From contig JBFWWW010000005.1 of NCBI GenBank assembly GCA_050245975.1, positions 1 to 44,757 on the forward strand: a stretch of 44,757 nucleotides of DNA, given 5' to 3'. Of the stretch, positions 1-5,819 are shown piece after piece. Source of the stretch: JBFWWW01 sp050245975. GTDB taxonomy: Bacteria > Pseudomonadota > Alphaproteobacteria > Rhizobiales > Hyphomicrobiaceae. The notes below the pieces were generated by a model. The model searched no databases. It had not been told where the DNA came from and saw only the letters and a program-made list of their open reading frames with translations. How positions within the stretch are numbered: position 1 is the stretch's first letter; each line of letters starts with the position of its first letter. Position numbers and translations under genes: made by a program.

Positions 1-2
1 AG

Positions 3-50
3 GGCGGACGCCGCGGCAGGCCCCGCAAAACCGGGCGCCCCGGCGCCTGA
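3..50 (+). CDS. C-terminal tail of an upstream gene, AT-hook-like (partial)
   Basis: Reading from base 3 gives GGRRGRPRKTGRPGA followed by TGA at 48-50. The RGRPRK core matches the AT-hook DNA-binding motif, in which a central Gly-Arg-Pro inserts into the minor groove. The gene would begin to the left of the window, so the family cannot be identified. A second + frame stays open until base 162, but its composition looks like unselected GC-rich sequence. The motif and a stop ahead of a plausible intergenic gap favour this reading, though 15 residues is very little and chance cannot be excluded. Confidence 0.35.
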   Translation, partial: GGRRGRPRKTGRPGA

Positions 51-158
51 AGGCCCACCCCGTTCACGGCGTGGTCTTGTCTCCGACAAATTTCCAATGG
101 CTATGCCCCGCGAGCGCGCTACCCTGTCGCCAACGAAAATAAGAGAGGGAGCAGAGCC

Positions 159-581
159 GTGAAAGCCCGCGACCATCTCATCCTGCTGGCGGGCTATGCG
201 GCCTGGGCCGCCGGCGACCTCGACGCTATGCTGACGACGTTTTCGGAGGACGTGCTCTTCATCGTCCACCTGCCGCGGGACGTCGTCCCCTTCGCCGGCG
301 AGCATCGCGGCAAGGCGACGCTACGCGCGATCCTGCGCCAGATCCTTGAAACGTTCGAAATCGTCTATTACAGCGCCGCGCAGATCGCGCCCGAAAGCGA
401 CCGCCGGCACTCGCAGGTCGATTTCCTCTACCGGCACCGGGCGACCGGCCTCGAGTACGAGGGCAGCACGCGCCACATCTGGCGCGTGGAGCGGCACCAG
501 ATCGTGTACTTCGAGGAGTACCACGACACCGAGCGCATGCGTTCGTACTTCAACCTGCTGGCGACGCACCCGGCAAGCTGA
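159..581 (+). CDS. NTF2-like (SnoaL-type) protein
   Basis: A 140-residue protein with the size and pattern of the NTF2-like/SnoaL superfamily: an N-terminal helix (LLAGYAAWAAGDLDAM), the TFSEDVLFIVHLP strand, an FAGEHRGKATLRAIL segment, and a series of strands ending in IVYFEEYHDTERM. Members form cone-shaped pockets and include isomerases, cyclases and many proteins of unknown role, so no substrate can be named. The start is GTG with a strong purine-rich ribosome site (AAGAGAGGGAG) 7 bases upstream. It is convergent with the alcohol dehydrogenase that ends at 596. The fold assignment is fairly safe; the function is unknown. Confidence 0.8.
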   Translation: MKARDHLILLAGYAAWAAGDLDAMLTTFSEDVLFIVHLPRDVVPFAGEHRGKATLRAILRQILETFEIVYYSAAQIAPESDRRHSQVDFLYRHRATGLEYEGSTRHIWRVERHQIVYFEEYHDTERMRSYFNLLATHPAS

Positions 582-595
582 CCGGGACCCGGCGG

Positions 596-1765
596 TCAGG
601 CTTCAAGCAGCTCCTCGAAGGGTATGATCGTGGACTTCACGGTCCGCATCGCCATGGCCTCCGCCACCGCCCGGCCGATCCCGTCGAGCGTGAACGGAAA
701 CAGCGTCTGCATCCGGCGCCACGGATATTTGTCGCGCGCCTTGTAGAGCATGTCGACGCCGAGCGGCAGATCGTTGGCGGTGAAGGCCCACGAGCCGAGC
801 ACGTTGATGTCCTTCGTGCAGATGCGGTGCCAGCTCGTCGCGATCGTGCCGGCATCCGTGAACTGTCCCATCTCGACGTAGGTGCCGCCGTCGCGCAGGA
901 ATTCGATCCCCTCAGGCCCGGCGGTGGGGTGCCCGGAGCAATCCATCACCAGGTCGGCGCCGTAGCCGCCGACGATGTCGCGCACGGCAGCGATCCGCGC
1001 CTCCGGCGTCGTGTGCGTCCCGATATCGACCGTCGCTTCGGCCCCGAAGGCCCGCGCCAGCTCCAGCCGGGGGTTTTCCGGCGCGCCGACGGCGATGACG
1101 CGTCCGGCGCCCATTTCCTGCGCGGCGGCGATGGCGAGAATGCCGATCGGTCCCGTCCCCTGGATGACGACCGTATCGTTCCACTTGAATCCGCCGGCCC
1201 GGACGGCGCGGTTGAACGCGCGGATGCACGAGGTGAGCGGCTCCGAAAGCGAACCCAGCAGCAGCGACATGTCGTCGGGCAGCTTGTAGATCTTCGTCCC
1301 CGGCAGCTCGCCGAGATCGACGTACACGTACTCGGCCCAGCCGCCCCACAGGTGCGGCGGCTTGTCGAAGCCGAGATAGCGGCCGTAGTAGACGGGCGTG
1401 AGGCACTTGTTGGCCGTCTCGGGGTAGTGCTTGCACCAGTCGCAGAACCCGCACGGCATCAGCGGCGGCAGCATGACCTTCGAGCCGACGCGCAGAGGCT
1501 TGCCCATGAAATCGGTTGTCAGCTCCGAACCGATCTCGACGATCACGCCCGCGAGTTCATGTCCGAGCGTGAACGGCCACGGCAGCGGCTTCGGCCAGTG
1601 CCCCTTCAGGATGTGCTGGTCCGTACCGCAGACCCCGCAGGCGCCGATCTGGATCAGTGCGCCCTTGGGCGGTATGTGTGGCCAGGAAACCTCATGCATC
1701 TTCGGCTCGCTACCCGGTCCCGAGTAGGTAGAAACCCGAATCTTACGGGATTTTCCGGAACTCAC
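596..1765 (-). CDS. Zinc-dependent medium-chain alcohol dehydrogenase
   Basis: The 389-residue protein belongs to the medium-chain dehydrogenase/reductase superfamily. Catalytic zinc ligands are visible as C46 (GACGVCGTD) with H69 and E70 (LGHE). The structural zinc lobe has four cysteines, C105, C108, C111 and C121; the last spacing is 9 residues where 7 is usual. The Rossmann motif GTGPIG lies near residue 205. It should oxidise an alcohol or polyol with NAD(P)+, but the substrate cannot be read from sequence. The start is GTG, preceded by AAGGAG at 5 bases. It is divergent from the secreted protein at 1855. Confidence 0.93.
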   Translation of the reverse strand: MSSGKSRKIRVSTYSGPGSEPKMHEVSWPHIPPKGALIQIGACGVCGTDQHILKGHWPKPLPWPFTLGHELAGVIVEIGSELTTDFMGKPLRVGSKVMLPPLMPCGFCDWCKHYPETANKCLTPVYYGRYLGFDKPPHLWGGWAEYVYVDLGELPGTKIYKLPDDMSLLLGSLSEPLTSCIRAFNRAVRAGGFKWNDTVVIQGTGPIGILAIAAAQEMGAGRVIAVGAPENPRLELARAFGAEATVDIGTHTTPEARIAAVRDIVGGYGADLVMDCSGHPTAGPEGIEFLRDGGTYVEMGQFTDAGTIATSWHRICTKDINVLGSWAFTANDLPLGVDMLYKARDKYPWRRMQTLFPFTLDGIGRAVAEAMAMRTVKSTIIPFEELLEA

Positions 1766-1854
1766 ATCCTTCTCCTTCGTGCCAAAAGTTCGCTAGTGCC
1801 TGTTCCAAGTCGGGATATACTCGCGGCGCTTGGGTTCTCTTCGAGGGGTGGATT

Positions 1855-2259
1855 ATGTTGAAACGACTCACCAGGGTTTCACTGTTCGTTGCGCCGGTGG
1901 CGCTGTTCGCGTTGCCGCTGAGCGCAGCCATGCTGCCGGGCGCCAAAACGGAAAAATCTCAATCTGCCGGGACGCTCGTCGAGCAGGTTGCGACCAAGAA
2001 GCGGCGGCCGCCGCCGGGACCGGATGCCTGCGCCAGGGAATCCGTTTCCGAGACGGGGGCGCAGCGTCCGACGATCAATCTCGCGCGTGCTTCTGCCGAA
2101 CGCAACTGGCGTCAGAAGGTCCGCTTCAAGCACGGCGAGCTCTATATCGACGTCGCCAATGCGAAGGACGTGACCTGGCGCTGCTCGAAGAGCTCGATCG
2201 CCATCGGTTTGAAGCGCTGCGAGCTGATCGCCCGCCCCTGCCGCGCGCCCTCGAGCTGA
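1855..2259 (+). CDS. Small secreted protein of unknown function
   Basis: A 134-residue protein with a clear Sec signal peptide (MLKRLTRVSLFVAPVALFALPLSAA), so it is probably periplasmic. A proline- and lysine-rich stretch (KKRRPPPGP) follows, then a region with four cysteines (DAC, WRC, KRC, RPC) that could form two disulfides. I do not recognise the family. The ATG is preceded by GAGGGG 6 bases upstream, and a strong intrinsic terminator follows 28 bases after the stop, which supports it being a real monocistronic gene. Confidence 0.7.
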   Translation: MLKRLTRVSLFVAPVALFALPLSAAMLPGAKTEKSQSAGTLVEQVATKKRRPPPGPDACARESVSETGAQRPTINLARASAERNWRQKVRFKHGELYIDVANAKDVTWRCSKSSIAIGLKRCELIARPCRAPSS

Positions 2260-2286
2260 GGCGCGCCGCAGCACCGGCCAATATCA

Positions 2287-2321
2287 CCGCGGCGGGACCT
2301 GTTCCGCCGCGGTTTTTCTTT
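2287..2321 (+). terminator. Rho-independent terminator after the secreted-protein gene
   Basis: CCGCGGCGG at 2287-2295 pairs perfectly with CCGCCGCGG at 2304-2312, extended by G-U and A-U pairs, leaving the loop CCTG. A T-rich run (TTTTTCTTT) follows directly. It starts 28 bases after the stop of the 1855-2259 gene and ends only about 20 bases before the hydrolase ATG. Confidence 0.85.
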
Positions 2322-2340
2322 CGCCGACACGAGCCGCGCC

Positions 2341-3234
2341 ATGCCTGACACCGAAGCCGGCCCCACCTCCCGCATCTTCTTCTCGCAGCGCCTGCGGCTC
2401 CACTACGTCGACTGGGGTAATCCCACCGCGCCGCCGCTGGTGCTGCTGCACGGCGGCCGCGATCACTGCCGCAACTGGGACTGGGTCGCGCAGCGCCTGC
2501 GCCGCGACTGGCACATCATCGCGCCCGATCTGCGCGGACACGGCGACAGCGCGTGGTCGCAGGACGGCACGTATCTGATGGCCGGCTACATCTATGACCT
2601 GGCGCAGCTCATCCACCAGCAGCAGCTTGCGCCCGTGACGCTGCTCGCGCATTCGCTGGGCGGCACCATCGCGCTGCGCTACACCGGCCTCTATCCGGAG
2701 AACGTCGCGCGCATCGTCGCCATCGAGGGACTGGGGCTGTCGCCCAAGGCCATCGCCGAGCGGTCCGCAAAACCGTTCGCCGAGCGCATGCGCGGCTGGA
2801 TCGACGAGCAGCGCAAGCTCTCCGGGCGCGTCGCCCGCCGCTATCCGTCGATCGAGGAAGCATGGGCGCGCATGTGCGAGGAGAACAAGCACCTGTCGCC
2901 GGCTCAGGCGCGCCACCTCACGCAGTACGGCGTGAACCAGAACGAGGACGGCACCTACAGCTGGAAATTCGACAACTATGTGCGCTCGTGGCCGCCCTAC
3001 GACATGACGCAGGCCGACATCGACAGCCTGTGGCAGCGCATCACCTGCCCGACCCTTCTTGTCTACGGGAGCGAGAGCTGGGCCTCGAATCCCGAGACCG
3101 ACGGGCGCGCCGCCCATTTCCGCAATGCCCGGGTGGTTACCGTCCAGGGGGCGGGCCACTGGGTCCACCATGACCGCCTGGAGGCCTTTCTGGGCCTGCT
3201 GGAGCCTTTTCTGGCGGGCGCGGGGAACCGGTAA
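2341..3234 (+). CDS. Alpha/beta-fold hydrolase
   Basis: A 297-residue alpha/beta hydrolase. The family features are visible: an oxyanion-region LLHGGRD near residues 35-41, the APDLRGHGDS strand near 61-70, the nucleophile elbow AHSLGG with Ser105, and a late histidine in GAGHWVHHD near residue 276. The acid is probably the aspartate in the region after LLVYGSE. It should hydrolyse an ester, amide, epoxide or C-C bond; the substrate is unknown. The ATG lacks a clear Shine-Dalgarno sequence and sits about 20 bases behind a terminator, so expression may depend on readthrough or an internal promoter. Confidence 0.9.
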   Translation: MPDTEAGPTSRIFFSQRLRLHYVDWGNPTAPPLVLLHGGRDHCRNWDWVAQRLRRDWHIIAPDLRGHGDSAWSQDGTYLMAGYIYDLAQLIHQQQLAPVTLLAHSLGGTIALRYTGLYPENVARIVAIEGLGLSPKAIAERSAKPFAERMRGWIDEQRKLSGRVARRYPSIEEAWARMCEENKHLSPAQARHLTQYGVNQNEDGTYSWKFDNYVRSWPPYDMTQADIDSLWQRITCPTLLVYGSESWASNPETDGRAAHFRNARVVTVQGAGHWVHHDRLEAFLGLLEPFLAGAGNR

Positions 3235-3454
3235 CCGGTTTCAATGGAACAAGGAATTCCGCCCCGTCTTGCTTTTGCCATCTGGGCAGGCCATAACCGG
3301 CGCGCCGGTGCGATCCAAACTGGACCGCTCCCTCAAGATTTGGGCTTAAGACTGCGCGACCGACACCGGCCGTTTCTTTCCCGACATCTGAGATCTCTGG
3401 GCCGAGCGTGCGGCCCACGACTGGCTTCAACTCACACGCTACGGGAAAGACCCC

Positions 3455-3670
3455 ATGAGCCGCATCGCAGGCACCGTCAAGTTCTTCAACACCGCCAAGG
3501 GCTTCGGCTTCATTCAGCCGGAGACGGGTGGCAAGGACGTGTTCGTCCACGCCACCGCGCTTGAGCGCGCCGGCATCCGCTCCCTCAACGAGGGTGACCG
3601 GGTGACGTTCGTCCTCGAGGACGACCGCAAGGGCCGCGGCAAGCAGGCTGGCTCGATCGAACTTGCCTGA
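3455..3670 (+). CDS. cspA: CspA-family cold-shock protein
   Basis: A 71-residue single cold-shock domain, slightly longer than E. coli CspA. RNP1 (KGFGFI) and RNP2 (DVFVHA) are intact, with conserved aromatic residues for stacking on single-stranded RNA or DNA. Such proteins act as RNA chaperones or antiterminators; only some are cold-induced. The gene is preceded by about 220 untranslated bases and followed by a strong intrinsic terminator, so it is most likely monocistronic. Alphaproteobacteria carry several csp paralogues, so the symbol is a family label, not proof of orthology. Confidence 0.95.
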   Translation: MSRIAGTVKFFNTAKGFGFIQPETGGKDVFVHATALERAGIRSLNEGDRVTFVLEDDRKGRGKQAGSIELA

Positions 3671-3699
3671 GCCTCGCGTCGCGCATTGCGACCGACAGG

Positions 3700-3737
3700 G
3701 ACGCCGCCGGAACCCTCCGGCGGCGTCTTTCGTTTTT
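3700..3737 (+). terminator. Rho-independent terminator of the cold-shock gene
   Basis: GACGCCGCCGGA at 3700-3711 pairs perfectly over 12 bases with TCCGGCGGCGTC at 3716-3727, leaving the loop ACCC. TTTCGTTTTT follows. It begins 29 bases after the cold-shock stop codon. Confidence 0.9.
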
Positions 3738-3870
3738 CTACCGTCCGTTGCCTGTTGTATTCCAGTGCGGCGATCCATAATTGTACGGTGTCCAACCGAC
3801 TGCTGACATCGCCCGCCAGGGCGGATGTGTTAGCTTCGGCAGGCGCCGGGAGATGCAAGGGAGAATGGCG

Positions 3871-4356
3871 GTGCTCAAGACTGGAACGCGTACGGGGATC
3901 ATCGCGCTGACGCTGGCGATGCTGTCGGCTTCGGCCGTGTCCGCGCGCGGCGGATCCTTCGAGGGTCTCAACGGATCATGGTCCGGCCAGGGTCAGATTC
4001 GGCTCGAGAACGGCAAATCCGAAAACCTGAAATGCCGCGCCTACTACGTGCCCAAGGACGGCGACGCCGCGCTCGGGCTCGCCATTCGCTGCGCCAGCCC
4101 GTCCAACAAAGTGGAGCTGCGCGCCAACCTGATCGCCAAGGGGCACAATCTCTCGGGCACCTGGGAGGAGCGGGTCTTCAACGCGTCCGGCGACGTGACC
4201 GGCGAGATCAACGGCAACAAGGTGGAGATCTCCATCGCCGGCGGCGGCTTTTCCGGCACGATGAACGTGACGACCAGCGGCGCCAGCCAGCAGGTGTCGA
4301 TCAACACCCAGGGCATAGCGCTCAAGGGCGTGAACATCGGTCTGCGCCGCGACTGA
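3871..4356 (+). CDS. Secreted protein, paralogue of the 29372-29893 gene
   Basis: The frame is open from 3781, but the GTG at 3871 has AAGGGAG 7 bases upstream and begins a clean signal peptide (MLKTGTRTGIIALTLAMLSA, cleaved near AVSA). ATG at 3865 is the alternative. The mature domain of about 135 residues has G-x-W-x-G-x-G at its start, two cysteines (LKC, IRCASPS), GTWEER, FNASGDVTG and repeated short Gly/Thr-rich strands, suggesting a periplasmic beta-rich fold. These landmarks recur in order in the protein at 29372-29893. I do not recognise a named family. It is convergent with the MBL hydrolase. Confidence 0.8.
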   Translation: MLKTGTRTGIIALTLAMLSASAVSARGGSFEGLNGSWSGQGQIRLENGKSENLKCRAYYVPKDGDAALGLAIRCASPSNKVELRANLIAKGHNLSGTWEERVFNASGDVTGEINGNKVEISIAGGGFSGTMNVTTSGASQQVSINTQGIALKGVNIGLRRD

Positions 4357-4389
4357 CGGCTTAGCAGGGCGTCAGGCCGAACGCGTCAC

Positions 4390-5031
4390 CTACCCGGCGA
4401 TGAACGGATTGGTTGCGCGTTCGTCGCCGATGGTGCTCATCGGCCCGTGCCCGCAGATGAATACGAAGTCGTCGCCCAGCGGCAGCAGCTTGGTCTTGAT
4501 GGCCGCGATCAGTGCGGCGTGATCGCCGTAGGGAAAATCGGTGCGGCCAATGGAGCCGCGGAACAGCACATCGCCCACGAGGGCGAACCGCTGCGCGGCA
4601 TTCACCAGCACCACCGAGCCCGGCGAGTGACCCGGGCAGTGCAGGACCGAGAACGTCGCCCCCGCGGCATCGACCGTATTGCCTTCCTCCAGCCAGCGAT
4701 CGGGCGTCACGGCGCGCACGTCCGCCATGCCCATCGCCAGCCCCTGCTGCGGCAGGTGGTCGAGCAGGAACTTGTCGGCCTTGTGCGGTCCCTCGATCGG
4801 GATGCCGCCCAGCTTCGCCTTCAGCTCGGACGCTCCGCCCGCATGGTCGATGTGGCCGTGCGTCAGCAGGATCTTCTCGATCCTGAGGCCGATCTTCTGC
4901 GCGGCGGCATCGATCCGGTCGAGGTCTCCGCCCGGATCGATGATGGCGCCCGACATCGTTCCTTCGTCCCACAGCAGCGTGCAGTTCTGCTGAAAGGGTG
5001 TCACGGGCACAATCGCAGCCTTGAGCGCCAT
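4390..5031 (-). CDS. MBL-fold metallo-hydrolase (glyoxalase II-like)
   Basis: The 213-residue protein starts at ATG 5031, with GGGAGA 9 bases upstream; an in-frame extension to 5067 is less likely. It has the metallo-beta-lactamase signature THGHIDHAGG, the later histidine in HCPGHSPGS, the aspartate in LVGDVLFRGSIGRTDFP and the terminal CGHGPMSTIG motif, which together form a two-metal site. This is the short YcbL/glyoxalase II-like group that lacks the C-terminal substrate domain of GloB. It probably hydrolyses a thioester, but the substrate is not determined. Confidence 0.92.
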   Translation of the reverse strand: MALKAAIVPVTPFQQNCTLLWDEGTMSGAIIDPGGDLDRIDAAAQKIGLRIEKILLTHGHIDHAGGASELKAKLGGIPIEGPHKADKFLLDHLPQQGLAMGMADVRAVTPDRWLEEGNTVDAAGATFSVLHCPGHSPGSVVLVNAAQRFALVGDVLFRGSIGRTDFPYGDHAALIAAIKTKLLPLGDDFVFICGHGPMSTIGDERATNPFIAG

Positions 5032-5116
5032 GTCGCGGGTCTCCCGGTTCGAGCGGCACGGCCGCACGCCTGTTTAGGATGCTTGCCGGCCAAGGGCCAG
5101 CCCCGACAGCGGGCTG

Positions 5117-5749
5117 CTATCGGACGAGGCCGAAGTTCGTCGACAGCGTGCGCTTGCAGGTGTCGCGCCATTCGGCCTTGCTCATATGGGTGGCAGGCTC
5201 CCACACCGCCATGCAGTCCTTGAGCGTGCTGCCGGCCGCGCCGCCCTGGCTGCCCAGATCGACGCCGGTCGTGCCGCCGGACTGTTCCGGGGCTGTCGAG
5301 ACGGTCAGTGCCGTCGACGATGGCGACGTTCCCGCGGGGTACGTGCCTGTTTGTCCTGTCGTCGCACTGCCGGGTTGTGTCCTTGTTCCCGGAACCGTGG
5401 GCTGCAGCGCCGAAGGCCCGGGTGCCACCAGCGTCGTTCCGCCGGCGGGGCCCGTTGCCGGCGGCACCGCCTGCACCGGTGCGGGGAGCGGCGACGGTGT
5501 CGCCGATCCGCTCAATCCGGTCGATGTCGACGTCCCAGAGGTGCGCCCGGTCGTGGTGGAACCGGCGCGACCGGTGGTGCCCTGGACGAGGTGGATGCTG
5601 GGATCGAGATGCAGCATCCGGCCATGATGAAATCTCGCGGACGCGTGCAACGACGTATGCGCCGCGGCATTCGCGTCCGACGCAGCGAGGGTGGAGAGTG
5701 CCAGGGTGGTGGTGCAGGCCAACAGCACAGGCGCGAAGGAAAGGCGCAT
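5117..5749 (-). CDS. Secreted Ser/Thr/Gly/Pro-rich protein with a Cys/Trp C-terminal motif
   Basis: A 210-residue protein with a signal peptide (MRLSFAPVLLACTTTLALS, cleavage near ANA-AAH). Residues about 55-165 are low-complexity Gly, Thr, Ser and Pro. The last 35 residues are ordered: a KDCMAVWEPATHMSKAEW segment followed by RDTCKRTL, where two cysteines flank two tryptophans. The order suggests a flexible linker carrying a small terminal module in the periplasm. The start has a near-perfect AGGAGGT 4 bases upstream. It follows cckA on the same strand after 70 bases. Function unknown. Confidence 0.75.
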   Translation of the reverse strand: MRLSFAPVLLACTTTLALSTLAASDANAAAHTSLHASARFHHGRMLHLDPSIHLVQGTTGRAGSTTTGRTSGTSTSTGLSGSATPSPLPAPVQAVPPATGPAGGTTLVAPGPSALQPTVPGTRTQPGSATTGQTGTYPAGTSPSSTALTVSTAPEQSGGTTGVDLGSQGGAAGSTLKDCMAVWEPATHMSKAEWRDTCKRTLSTNFGLVR

Positions 5750-5819
5750 GGGGACCTCCTGAAGATAGGCCCCCTTGCGCCAAACGTCCGGCCGGTCACG
5801 CGGTTCCCACGTAACGCCC

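Noticed and set aside
1..162. Second + frame open from the left edge to base 162
   Set aside because: It has no recognisable motif. The frame ending at base 50 shows a specific AT-hook pattern and leaves room for a promoter.
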